A DNA stretch of 38,160 nucleotides from JABMPO01 sp964539785 (GCA_964539785.1 CAZIJQ010000023.1:1-38160); one strand, 5' to 3'; positions 18,189-26,531 are shown, numbered from the stretch's first letter. The notes: a model not told the origin generated them from the letters alone. Numbers and translations are program-made.

Positions 18189-18341
18189 TTAATCCTTAAT
18201 CTTTTCAATATCAATTTTTTTATCCTCAGACCGAGGCGGATTGGGAGCGGCTCAGGTGGGTACTCCCAGCTTAGGTAAAATGTAGCTATTTAGAAAATAC
18301 CAGCCCACGATGACCGCAAAAAAAACAATCAGGTCTATCAT
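18189..18341 (-). CDS. Small membrane protein with in-frame UGA, candidate selenoprotein
   Basis: A 50-codon frame. An N-terminal membrane helix (residues 4-22, IVFFAVIVGWYF) is followed by ILPKLGVPT, then TGA at codon 30 (18254-18252), then a polar tail ending IEKIKD and TAA. The start ATG overlaps the end of the full-length DUF302 frame (ATGA), and the final TAA is 2 nt from the FmdB start, so the frame through TGA fills the operon gap exactly. A hairpin 19 nt beyond the TGA carries a GGTCT loop like the E. coli fdhF SECIS. The alternatives are a nonsense mutation or a 29-residue peptide ending at the TGA. Selenocysteine is an inference; I recognise no named family with certainty. Confidence 0.5.
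18224..18236 (-). promoter_or_regulatory. Candidate bacterial SECIS hairpin
   Basis: On the minus strand CCTC (18236-18233), loop GGTCT (18232-18228) and GAGG (18227-18224) form a 4-bp stem. The loop begins 19 nt after the in-frame TGA (18254-18252). In E. coli fdhF the GGTCT loop core lies 18 nt after the UGA and is contacted by SelB through its G and U. The stem is short and I see no clear bulged U below it, so the evidence is suggestive and not decisive. Confidence 0.4.
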
Positions 18342-18724
18342 AAACTGTCCAGTACGGATCTAAGCGACTCATTGATCTGCTGAGCTAATTCAGGCATTTC
18401 ATTATGACCAGTAATTGCTAATAATTTTACCGCATCTATGGCTGCCACGGTGATCGAATGGTCATCATTTTCTCAGAGAACCACATTGCAGGGCAATAAC
18501 AATCCAATACCAGGATCCTTTACTAAAACTGCATGGGCAGCCGGTGGATTGCAAGCACCTAAAATCTTATAATTTGTGAAATCAACATCAAGCTTGGCAC
18601 GCATGGTTGCCTTAACATCAATTTCAGTAATAACACCAAAACCCTGTTCCTGTAGCTTTTCTCTTACAACTGTTTCGATTTCTTCGAAACTGCCATCAAT
18701 AATTCTTTGATAACCGTATTCCAT
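18338..18724 (-). pseudogene. DUF302 protein interrupted by an in-frame TGA
   Basis: The 129-codon frame (with stop) encodes a DUF302 domain. The first 83 residues hold FEEIETVVREKL, GACNPP (Cys58) and LLLPCNVV (Cys79). Codon 84 is TGA (18475-18473), after which the same frame continues with conserved-looking ITVAAIDAVKLLAITGH and ends with TGA at 18340-18338. That end overlaps the start of the next gene by ATGA, so the full frame was the functional unit. In family members this position is usually an ordinary residue, not Cys, and the downstream hairpin is weak. I therefore favour a recent nonsense mutation (for example CGA to TGA) or a consensus error over selenocysteine. DUF302 function is unknown. 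Confidence 0.65.
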
Positions 18725-18725
18725 C

Positions 18726-18947
18726 CTAATCTTTATCCTTTTTTCGCGGATATGAGATTACCAATCCCATCATTGCTCCATATAAGCTACTGTTAACCGG
18801 ACTGCTGGTTATAGCGCAGGTTCCGGAATTGCAGCCGATAAAATACCAGTAGGCAAATCCTAAAGCAGCGCCTGTTATAACGCCGGCACTTATTTTAATC
18901 AGGCGATTACCGCGCCACATAGTTAGTATTTTTTCCTGAATCATCAA
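18726..18947 (-). CDS. DUF6132-like small membrane protein
   Basis: A 73-residue protein with two hydrophobic segments (about 19-37 and 52-65) around the motif FIGCNSGTCAITSSP, which matches the DUF6132 type seen in Bacteroidetes and relatives. The two Cys flanking NSGT suggest a thiol or metal site at the membrane face. The start overlaps the upstream DUF1858-like gene by 4 nt and the stop is 1 nt from the DUF302 start, so co-translation is likely. Function is not known; neighbours point to redox or sulfur-linked stress. Confidence 0.75.
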   Translation of the reverse strand: MMIQEKILTMWRGNRLIKISAGVITGAALGFAYWYFIGCNSGTCAITSSPVNSSLYGAMMGLVISYPRKKDKD

Positions 18948-19153
18948 TGCTCCGATAATATTTTATTCATTTCTTCTATAATCGAATCCAGATTGGTTAT
19001 TCCCTTGGATTCAGCCAGCTCTGCCAGGGTTCCCCACACCGGTTCACCACAAGCGATGCATACCAATTTATGCTCGGACAGTGGTCGTATCAGAATCGGA
19101 TATTCCCTCACCAAATCCTCAATGTAGGTATCGGCAAAAATCATATTCATCAT
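18944..19153 (-). CDS. DUF1858-like small protein with CxxC
   Basis: A 69-residue protein resembling the DUF1858 / ScdA-N-type domain: an Asp-Thr-Tyr start with YIEDLVREYP, a short turn, then KLVCIACGEPVWGTLAELA and a C-terminal helix. The CIACG motif (Cys32 and Cys35) fits a redox-active or iron-sulfur/nitrosyl-sensing site, as proposed for such domains in anaerobes. It overlaps the anti-sigma stop and the next gene's start by 4 nt each, making it a fixed member of the operon. No membrane segment is seen. Confidence 0.72.
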   Translation of the reverse strand: MMNMIFADTYIEDLVREYPILIRPLSEHKLVCIACGEPVWGTLAELAESKGITNLDSIIEEMNKILSEH

Positions 19154-19383
19154 TTCAATTTTAACATTTTGAACAACCGATCGGAAACATCTTCAGGAAC
19201 CGATGTATCAGTTTCAGTTACCCGAAACAGTTTGATTGTCTGTTTAACACTGTCAACATAAATCTTGCAATCAGGGCAATCGCGCATGTGTTCGGCTACT
19301 TCAGCAACGATTTCGGCATCAAAATCATTGCCTAATTGGTCTTCAATTTTTTTAATCATTGTATTATCATGCTGGTGCTTCAT
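19150..19383 (-). CDS. Zinc-finger-type anti-sigma factor
   Basis: About 77 residues from the ATG at 19383, chosen because GGAG lies 8 nt upstream and the ATG overlaps the sigma-factor stop (ATGA). It has His32, Cys36 and Cys39 in EHMRDCPDC, the HxxxCxxC core of ZAS/zf-HC2 anti-sigma domains. There is no membrane helix, so it would be a soluble anti-sigma factor, possibly releasing its partner on thiol oxidation or zinc loss. Its size and direct position after an ECF sigma gene support the role. Confidence 0.82.
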   Translation of the reverse strand: MKHQHDNTMIKKIEDQLGNDFDAEIVAEVAEHMRDCPDCKIYVDSVKQTIKLFRVTETDTSVPEDVSDRLFKMLKLK

Positions 19384-19988
19384 CGAATATCTCCAACACA
19401 TTTAAGGTGATTAGCCAATTTGTCTCTCAGGAATAATCGCGCGCGCATCAGGCGTACCTTTACATTTGCTTCTGAGATACTCAGAACCGAAGCTGCTTCT
19501 TTGGTAGACAGATTTTCCAGATCGCGCAGAACAAAAACTGCCCGGTAATTCTCCGGCAAATCTTCCATGGCAACTGCGAGACAATGTCGAAACTGCTCAT
19601 CATTTACCTTGTCTTCCAAATGATCGGGCCACTCTTTTAACTGTGATCCCCGCAAAGCCTCAAAATTTGGTTCATGAACTGAAATCTCAGCATCAAGCTT
19701 CTTTTTTTCCCGTAATTTCTGTAGAGCAATGTTTGTGGCAATGCGATACAACCAGGTGTATAAGGATGATTTACCACTGAACTGATCAAGCTTGCCCAGC
19801 ATAATAATAAAAGTTTCCTGTAGCACATCCTCGGCATCTTCTTCATTACGCATGATTCGTAATCCCAGATTATATATCCGACCCGAATGTGTTTTCACCA
19901 AATCGGATTGGGCGCTGCGATCACCCGCCCGTGCTAGTTTTATTAACTCTGATTCCTGATTCATTAAATTATTGACTGATTTTTCCAT
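19380..19988 (-). CDS. ECF-type RNA polymerase sigma factor
   Basis: A 202-residue sigma-70-family ECF protein. Region 2 includes NLGLRIMRNEEDAEDVLQET and SSLYTWLYRIATNIAL (core binding and -10 recognition); region 4 is the helix-turn-helix ENLSTKEAASVLSISEANVK followed by VRLMRARLFLRDKL. No region 1 or 3 is present, as expected. It is followed by its putative soluble zinc anti-sigma factor with a 4-nt overlap. It probably controls its own operon of thiol proteins. No strong ribosome site is visible before the ATG; Met9 is an alternative start. Confidence 0.93.
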   Translation of the reverse strand: MEKSVNNLMNQESELIKLARAGDRSAQSDLVKTHSGRIYNLGLRIMRNEEDAEDVLQETFIIMLGKLDQFSGKSSLYTWLYRIATNIALQKLREKKKLDAEISVHEPNFEALRGSQLKEWPDHLEDKVNDEQFRHCLAVAMEDLPENYRAVFVLRDLENLSTKEAASVLSISEANVKVRLMRARLFLRDKLANHLKCVGDIR

Positions 19989-20040
19989 TTAGTTTGATAA
20001 ATATATTCGTTAAAAGTTACATAGAATATTCTGCTTCGAT

Positions 20041-20967
20041 TTAAGTTCCATTTAAATTTGTATTTCGCTGGCGATTCTGATAGATCAATCCTAAGACAAT
20101 TGAACGGAATTTGGAGTTGGAGTCATCAGACCTGGAAACCATTAAAATCGGTGTTTTCGCCCCTACAATCACTCCTCCAATCCGGCCGTCACCGACCAAT
20201 CGCAATGCTTTAACCACAACATTGCAGGAAATGGCATTGGGCATAACCATTATGTCAGTTTGACCACTGATCTTACTATTCACATTTTTCTCTTTTGCAG
20301 CAGCTTGAGACAGCGCTATATCAATCGAAACTGGTCCCTCAATAACCTCACGATCACTTAGTTTTTCAGCAATATTTCTGGCAATCACGGTAGATTGTAT
20401 TTTTGAATTGACTTCTTCAACCAACGTTATCAACGCGGTTCGGGGATGTAGTATTCCCAGTGCACGAACGAATTCAATGGCGTTGCGGGTAATCCTCTCC
20501 AGAGTAAACTCATCGGGGTGAATATTTATTGCACCATCGGTGATAAACAATAATTTATCATATCCGGGGGATTCCACTGCAGCAATGTGACTCAACAAAC
20601 CACCACCGCGAATTCCATCTTTCCTATCTAATACCGCATTCATCAAATCGGCGGTTGAGATTCGTCCTTTCATTAACAGGGCTCCTGGTATGGAACGTAC
20701 CTGTTCCACTGCCGCTTCAGCAATTGATCCCTGTGTGGCATTGACTACCTTCCAATCAGAATTGAAGTTGTCTTTACAGCACCGTTGTATTTCAGCACCA
20801 TTACCAACCAGAATTGGTGTTACCAATCCTGCAATCGTCGCCCGGTTCAAAGCATCCATGATTGATGTATTGTCAGCTCCGGCAACTACTACCGTTTGCC
20901 GCTGCATCGATCCAACCTGGTCCATTAGCTCCTGCCAGGAGTTAATCTGTTTAGTGCTATCAGTCAT
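20041..20967 (-). CDS. ptb: Phosphate butyryltransferase / acetyltransferase family
   Basis: A 308-residue phosphate acyltransferase of the PTA/PTB family. It has VVAGADNTSIMDALNRA near the N-terminus, MKGRISTADLMNAVLD in the middle and the C-terminal MPNAISCNVVVKALRLVG with GGVIVGAKTPI. It should convert butyryl-CoA (or a branched-chain acyl-CoA) and phosphate to the acyl phosphate. The start overlaps the stop of butyrate kinase by 8 nt, giving a buk-ptb unit that makes ATP from acyl-CoA, or activates fatty acids in reverse. True chain-length preference cannot be read from sequence. Confidence 0.9.
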   Translation of the reverse strand: MTDSTKQINSWQELMDQVGSMQRQTVVVAGADNTSIMDALNRATIAGLVTPILVGNGAEIQRCCKDNFNSDWKVVNATQGSIAEAAVEQVRSIPGALLMKGRISTADLMNAVLDRKDGIRGGGLLSHIAAVESPGYDKLLFITDGAINIHPDEFTLERITRNAIEFVRALGILHPRTALITLVEEVNSKIQSTVIARNIAEKLSDREVIEGPVSIDIALSQAAAKEKNVNSKISGQTDIMVMPNAISCNVVVKALRLVGDGRIGGVIVGAKTPILMVSRSDDSNSKFRSIVLGLIYQNRQRNTNLNGT

Positions 20968-21979
20968 ATTTCAATGCGGGTTCTTCGCCATTTAATACTC
21001 GCCAGGCTCCCTGTGCAAGAGCCTCTAATTCCATTTCACCGGGATAGATCAGGATTTTTCCCAAGCTGCGGATTCGCTCTTCCAGCACCTTAACGATATA
21101 TTCAGAATGAGCCAATCCTCCAGTAATAATAATTCCTTGAATTTGGCCATGTAAAACAGTTGTCATGGCTCCAATTTCTTTGGCAATCTGGTAAATCATT
21201 GCATCAACGATCAATTTGGTTTTTTGATCACCGGCAATAATACGGCGTTCGATTTTCAGCATATCATCAGTTCCAAGATAACCTGCCAGTCCACTGGATT
21301 TTGACAACAATTGTTCCAATTCCGTACGTGAATTCTGGTATGCCAGATCTAATACTGATCGTAATGGCAAAGCTCCGGCTCGCTGCGGGGAGAATGGCCC
21401 CATCCCGAGCAAGGCATCGTTAACATCAATGATGCGGCCGTTTTTTAATGCGGCGATAGAAATACCACCCCCCAAATGGGCAATAACAAACCTGCTGGTT
21501 AAATAATCGCATTCCAGATCCCGGCTGGCCTGACGAGCTACGGCTTTGATATTCAGGAAATGTCCCCGGCTGGTTCGTTCTATCCCCGGAACACCTGATA
21601 TTCGAGCCAGTGATTCGAATTCGTCGCTTGTGACCGGGTCAACAATATAAGCCGGCACACTGAATTCTATTGCCAGTTCGCTGGCTATTTGCGCTCCAAG
21701 GTTTGAGGCGTGACTTCCAAATTTATTCTCCCTTAAATCAGCCAGCATACTATCATCAATCAAATAAATGCCACCTGGCAGCGGACGCAATAAGCCACCC
21801 CGAGAGACAATGGCAACGATCTTAGTTTTTGCAAGATAAGGTACCAACATCTTGTAGAGAGCTGGTACAGGGGGTGGATTTCCAGGTAGCTGAATCTTGA
21901 ATATTTGCTTGTTAACAGAATATGCACCAAATTTTGTTGACGATGAGCCAGGATTAATAACAACTACAGCTTCAGGCAT
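20960..21979 (-). CDS. buk: Butyrate kinase
   Basis: A 339-residue member of the acetokinase/ASKHA family, of butyrate-kinase type by length. N-terminal INPGSSSTKFG binds phosphate; IAHLGGGISIAA and GGLAHSEYIV are the adenosine and second phosphate motifs. It should transfer phosphate between acyl phosphate and ADP, giving butyrate or a branched-chain acid plus ATP. It is the first gene of a two-gene unit with ptb, 41 nt downstream of an HD-GYP gene. No strong ribosome site precedes the ATG. Confidence 0.92.
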   Translation of the reverse strand: MPEAVVVINPGSSSTKFGAYSVNKQIFKIQLPGNPPPVPALYKMLVPYLAKTKIVAIVSRGGLLRPLPGGIYLIDDSMLADLRENKFGSHASNLGAQIASELAIEFSVPAYIVDPVTSDEFESLARISGVPGIERTSRGHFLNIKAVARQASRDLECDYLTSRFVIAHLGGGISIAALKNGRIIDVNDALLGMGPFSPQRAGALPLRSVLDLAYQNSRTELEQLLSKSSGLAGYLGTDDMLKIERRIIAGDQKTKLIVDAMIYQIAKEIGAMTTVLHGQIQGIIITGGLAHSEYIVKVLEERIRSLGKILIYPGEMELEALAQGAWRVLNGEEPALKYD

Positions 21980-22020
21980 GAGATCATTCAGTTTAGTCGT
22001 TTACTAAATAATGACTTAAA

Positions 22021-23730
22021 TTAAATTTGAACCTCATCAATCTGGCTGGGATCAAGATTCTCCTCAGCGTATTTCTGATATATTTTTTGATCGATAAATA
22101 TCTCAAATAAATCCGGATCGATGTGATTATCATTCTTCATAAAGCCCAGTATTCTCATGGCCTGGCTGAGAGTTTTTCCTTTTTTATAGGGTCGGTCCCG
22201 GGCCGTGAGCGCTTCAAAAATATCAGCAATGGCCATCATCCGCGCTTGAATTGACATATCATCCTTTTTAAGACCTTTGGGATAACCAGTGCCATCCAGT
22301 TTTTCATGATGACCACCGGCGAATTCAGGAACGTTACGCAGATGTTTAGGATAGGGTAGTTGTTCAAGCATCTCAATTGTCATGACAATATGATCATTAA
22401 TTTTTTCCCGCTCTTCATTTGTGAGCGTTCCCCGAGAGATCATTAGGTTATAAACTTCGTTTTCATCAAGGAGTGGTTTGGTGGAGCCATTTTTTTTCCA
22501 GCGATAACGAGCTATCCGCTTAACCCGATCCTTCTTGTCATCAGACATGAATTCACCACCAATATTGGTAGTCCGGATAAATTCTACATCGGTATCCAGT
22601 TGTTGCATACGTTTTCGATATAATTTCCGTGCTCGGACAAGCAGATTCTTTTTTTCAGCCTTCGATAATATTTGGTCATTGACGATTCTATTTTTCTTTT
22701 TGATGAATTTTATCTCTTCATCGCGTCTAATAATTTCGAATCGTAGCGCAACAGTCTCAACACGGTCATAGATAGTTTCCAGCTTGGTAGCTTTATCGAC
22801 CACATATTCGGGTGTTGTAACTTTCCCACAGTCATGTAACCAGGCCGCGATACGCAGCTCGTACATTTCCTGTTCATTAAAGCTTACATCCTTGAATGGT
22901 CCGCTACTCGTATTATGTACGGCTTCGGCCAGCATCATGGTTATTACCGGTACCCTTTCACAATGGCCGCCGGTATATGGTGACTTGGAGTCAATTGCCG
23001 AAGCGATCAATTTGATAAAAGATTCGAATAATACTTCGAGATCCCTGATCAATTTTTTGTTTGTGATTGCTACGGCCGCCTGACTGGAAAGTGCTTCAAC
23101 CAGGTTTTGAATTTTAGAAGAGAATGTGATCGTTTCACCAGAACTGGGATCCTTGGCATTTAAAAGTTGGAGAACTCCAATGATTACATCTTCATGATTC
23201 TTGAGTGGTACTGTTAGAAATGATTGGGAGCGGTAGCCAGTCTTTTGATCAAATGCTTTTGTGCCTGAAAAATCAAAACCTTCCGCTTCATAGGCATCAG
23301 GTATATTAAGTGTCTTCCCATACAATCCTACGTAAGCTACATTCATATTTTTATTAGGTTGACCATCGTCAAGATATAATTTTATCGGGTAAAAAGGAAT
23401 ATCTTTCCCGGAAGTGCCACCCATATGAAAATTCAACGAATCGGTCATCATGATTTCGAATTTCAAACGCTGGTCATCGGTCATCATATATAACGTGCCA
23501 CCATCGGAATTGGCAATCCGTTTGGCTTCCAGCAGGATCATTTCCAGCAGGACATCCATGTCCTTTTCACGCGACAGTGCCAGACCAATTTCTGATAAAT
23601 TATTTACCTGATCCTCAAGATCGCAGATATAGGATCGAATATTATCCGGAACCTGACTCATTAACTCCTTGATTTGATCTGGTGATAAATGGAGAGATGC
23701 GGGTACTTTGGTTTCTTTTTTTGATTTCAT
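22021..23730 (-). CDS. GAF and HD-GYP domain protein with large insertion
   Basis: A 569-residue cytoplasmic signalling protein. A GAF domain covers about 45-225. The HD-GYP domain follows: HCERV (256-260), the metal pair His299-Asp300 in LHDCGK with Lys303, and HHEKLDGTGYPKG (474-486), then ARMMAIADIFEALTARDRPY. The HDxGK and GYP motifs are intact, so it is a candidate cyclic-di-GMP phosphodiesterase. About 130 residues (310-440), rich in Lys, Arg and Glu and probably coiled, are inserted between the two halves of the domain. No membrane or receiver domain is present. The signal sensed by GAF is unknown. Confidence 0.9.
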   Translation of the reverse strand: MKSKKETKVPASLHLSPDQIKELMSQVPDNIRSYICDLEDQVNNLSEIGLALSREKDMDVLLEMILLEAKRIANSDGGTLYMMTDDQRLKFEIMMTDSLNFHMGGTSGKDIPFYPIKLYLDDGQPNKNMNVAYVGLYGKTLNIPDAYEAEGFDFSGTKAFDQKTGYRSQSFLTVPLKNHEDVIIGVLQLLNAKDPSSGETITFSSKIQNLVEALSSQAAVAITNKKLIRDLEVLFESFIKLIASAIDSKSPYTGGHCERVPVITMMLAEAVHNTSSGPFKDVSFNEQEMYELRIAAWLHDCGKVTTPEYVVDKATKLETIYDRVETVALRFEIIRRDEEIKFIKKKNRIVNDQILSKAEKKNLLVRARKLYRKRMQQLDTDVEFIRTTNIGGEFMSDDKKDRVKRIARYRWKKNGSTKPLLDENEVYNLMISRGTLTNEEREKINDHIVMTIEMLEQLPYPKHLRNVPEFAGGHHEKLDGTGYPKGLKKDDMSIQARMMAIADIFEALTARDRPYKKGKTLSQAMRILGFMKNDNHIDPDLFEIFIDQKIYQKYAEENLDPSQIDEVQI

Positions 23731-23818
23731 CAGCTAATTTTGAATCTATATGTTTTTACAAACTTACTACATGACGCAAATATTGCCAATGGTAAGTTCT
23801 CAGGCATCCGGAAGTTAA

Positions 23819-25390
23819 TTATAAATTACTGTTGCTTGCTTTCCGGTTCTTTTCCTTCTTCAATAAATCATAAGTGTCTTTGACTTCATCAATTGCCAAC
23901 TGTAATGCCAGGATGATATAATCGTGTACCAGCAACTGCATTTTCTGCAATTTACGATTCTGTTTTAACAATTCTGTTATCACTTGTCCGGTCACATTCA
24001 AGGCAGTACATAATTCTGTTTTTTTAACTCCTTCGCTGAACCGGACGTTGGCCAGGAACTGCGCGAAACTGATCATCAGAGAGCGATCCCCGTTGCGAAC
24101 CGAACCAATCAGATGGTTATACAGAACCTCGATATAATAACGCACTCGTTCTTCATCCAGGCTTTGATAATATCGGAAAATATTAGCTCTCTGCGAATCA
24201 CGAATATAATTCAATACCTGATTAACAACTTCATCACGCATCATGAGCATTTCTTCTGCCAATTCCAGATTTAAGCGCTGGGCTTTGGGAGAAACGATTC
24301 GTGCAATATTCTTCTGGTGCCATTCAATCGGTGAACTTTTCAAGTTTTCCATCATGAATAATAACCGGCGCTGAATCGTATGCCTGTTCTTGGGCTGCCA
24401 GTGTAATCTTTCGCGGGTATAAGTGCTGTCAGTATCTATCCGTTTGTCAATATAATTGACCATCCAAAGACGTTCAAAAGGTCGTCGTCCAATTAACCTG
24501 CCGACCAAATCTCGTAGGCTTATGGTTACCCAAGCACACATTTTAGGAACGAACAGGGGGTGTTTTCGCTCGCCGGAATAATAGCGATTGGCCAGATTAA
24601 ATAATTCCAAATGAGAGACATTCTGATCAGGGCTGGCCAGAAAACATTCATAAGCACTTAACTTCTTTCCTCTCTTGATAATCTGCAATATAAGTGCTAC
24701 TACACAGTTGATATGAATATATGGTAAAGCCGTTTCACCGCGACCAGCCAGAATATTGGCATCCCAACGATTGGACAGCCAGGTTTTCAAAAAATAATAA
24801 AGTGGTAAATATTCGCAACAATCACTGAAAACAGCAGCGAATCGAACCGAAGCACAGGGAAAATACTGGGAGTATTCATACATTAGATTCTCACCCTTCC
24901 GCTTTGAATCAGCATAGGGGTAAGTCGCATCAGCCGGTGTCAATTCAGTAACATACTCTCCTGGTTCAGGATATTTACAAGCCACCAGTGAACTGGCAAA
25001 TATGAAATGCTTTAATTCCTTTAAACCCTTGGCATGTTCCAGCAATAGTTGCGTCCCGAGCACATTAGTTGTCTCATAAGCCTGGTCCGGTTGATTGCTA
25101 AATTCATAGTATGCAGCCAGATGGATAATGTATATAATCGAGGCTTGCGCCGATATTTCAGTTATAATCTTATTTAATTGCTCTTCCTGGGATATATCCA
25201 CCAATACCCAAGAAATATTGTCATGGATGGGCACTTGCGCTTCTCTTTGAGTCCGTCTTGCAAAAGCAAACACCTGGTAATTCTGTTTTAATGACTCAAT
25301 CAAATAGCGACCAACAAATCCAGAAGCACCTGTGACAATAACTGCTGGTAATTTACTTTCCTCCACGGCGCACGCTAATTCATTTTTCAA
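23819..25390 (-). CDS. Extended SDR (NAD-dependent epimerase-like) with C-terminal helical domain
   Basis: A 523-residue protein. Residues about 15-330 form an extended SDR of the epimerase/3beta-HSD type: VTGASGFVGRYL (19-30), Ser133-Ser134 and the active pair Tyr159 and Lys163 in YPYADSKRKGE. The last 190 residues are helical with no cofactor motif; the stretch SFAQFLANVRFSEGVKKTEL to ITELLKQN resembles the helical RsbRD N-terminal type found in PucR and RsbR relatives. Such a fusion is unusual and I infer a regulatory or docking role. The substrate is unknown. It is the first gene of the long minus-strand run. Confidence 0.78.
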   Translation of the reverse strand: MKNELACAVEESKLPAVIVTGASGFVGRYLIESLKQNYQVFAFARRTQREAQVPIHDNISWVLVDISQEEQLNKIITEISAQASIIYIIHLAAYYEFSNQPDQAYETTNVLGTQLLLEHAKGLKELKHFIFASSLVACKYPEPGEYVTELTPADATYPYADSKRKGENLMYEYSQYFPCASVRFAAVFSDCCEYLPLYYFLKTWLSNRWDANILAGRGETALPYIHINCVVALILQIIKRGKKLSAYECFLASPDQNVSHLELFNLANRYYSGERKHPLFVPKMCAWVTISLRDLVGRLIGRRPFERLWMVNYIDKRIDTDSTYTRERLHWQPKNRHTIQRRLLFMMENLKSSPIEWHQKNIARIVSPKAQRLNLELAEEMLMMRDEVVNQVLNYIRDSQRANIFRYYQSLDEERVRYYIEVLYNHLIGSVRNGDRSLMISFAQFLANVRFSEGVKKTELCTALNVTGQVITELLKQNRKLQKMQLLVHDYIILALQLAIDEVKDTYDLLKKEKNRKASNSNL

Positions 25391-25766
25391 TAAAAGTCAA
25401 GTAGTTAATCAAATACTATTTTTTCGATTCTGTTCCAAAAAATAATAAATGATAGTACCAGCATTATCATTATTACCAGAGCCTCTGCTGGCAATCAAAT
25501 GGGCTTCTGATGATGAAATCGATCAAGATTACTTTTCTGCCCCAAAGTAGGCAAATACGTTGATACTTGATAAAGAATACTTCTAACATATTCTTGTTTT
25601 ATTAATACTTACTACCAATATGAAGACTGTAAAATGGTCGCAAATAACATAATTAATTATTATTAATTTGTCCTGTCTATTTTAGTATATAAGCAATTGG
25701 TACAATACTATTTTTATATTAATATCGCTAGTGTTTTTTTACTCCCAAACTACATGAAAGGTTACT
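25391..25766. other. Divergent intergenic region, no gene seen
   Basis: An AT-rich 376-nt gap between the minus-strand SDR gene and the plus-strand cytochrome gene. It must hold both promoters. It contains two direct TTGATA hexamers (25560-25565 and 25567-25572) and several AT-rich boxes, none of which I can assign. GAAAGG (25756-25761) precedes the cytochrome ATG at 25767 as a good ribosome site. No reading frame or RNA gene is supported. Confidence 0.5.
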
Positions 25767-26531
25767 ATGAATCTTAAAAAAACAATACTCAGCCTGTTAA
25801 TCTTATTTAGCATCTCACTATTTATTGCTTCTTGTGAGGATGATGAGGGGGATAAGTCTTTTGCAGAGGAAAATTGGTCCGCAGCGGATTAGGTGCGCGG
25901 TGGTTTGCTATATGATAAATTCTGGAAGGTCAATGGCGCAACAGAACCGACGACCGATTTTGATCCTACCTGGAGTACACAATCGACAAATGCCAGAACA
26001 GGATCAGATACCTGGCGCTGTAAAGAATGTCATGGCTGGGATTACATCGGTGATAGCGACCGTTATTCCGAAGGCAGCCATTACACGGGATTTTCCGGTG
26101 TTTATGCTACCAGCAGCCATGATATTGATGCCATCTTTGATGCTATTAAAGATGAAGGCGGTGATCATGACTTTTCTACGGTCTTATCTGACGATGACGT
26201 ACTCGATTTAACCAAATTTATTAAAGATGGTATGATCGATATAAGTCTATTTGTTGATGCCAATGGAGCCGCAATTGGAGATTCCACCAATGGCGCAACT
26301 TTGTATAATAGCAATTGCTCTGCCTGTCATGGAGTTGATGGCAATACCATTGATTTTGATGATGATGATGGGGATCAAGGAGTCGGTTTCCTAGCCAATG
26401 ATAATCCACAGGAGATTCTCCACAAGATTCGCTGGGGACATCCAGGCAGTAGTATGCCAAGTATGGTTGGGTCAGGTTTATCGGATGAGGATAGCGGCGA
26501 TATACTGACTTATGCTCAGACTTTGCAATAG
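25767..26531 (+). pseudogene. Di-haem cytochrome c lipoprotein interrupted by an in-frame TAG
   Basis: The frame starts at ATG 25767 with a lipoprotein signal (lipobox IASC, Cys23) and runs SFAEENWSAAD before TAG at codon 42 (25890-25892). The same frame then continues without a break for 212 codons. It holds two haem-binding motifs, CKECHGW (near 25 residues into the mature domain plus linker) and CSACHGVDG, and a possible distal Met in SSMPSMVG. A GTG directly after the TAG could restart translation, but that product would lack the export signal needed for haem attachment. A nonsense mutation, a consensus error or amber readthrough are the options. It would act outside the inner membrane as an electron carrier. 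Confidence 0.75.

Noticed and set aside
18430..18450. Hairpin after the DUF302 TGA as a SECIS
   Set aside because: The stem has only 5 bp with two G-U pairs and an 11-nt loop, which random sequence easily gives; the codon is also not at a Cys position.
25560..25572. TTGATA direct repeats as an FNR site
   Set aside because: FNR needs TTGAT-N4-ATCAA in inverted order; these are direct repeats.
25893..26531. Cytochrome gene starting at the GTG after the TAG
   Set aside because: It would lack any export signal, although c-type haem attachment needs export; the upstream in-frame lipoprotein signal with a good ribosome site is the real start.
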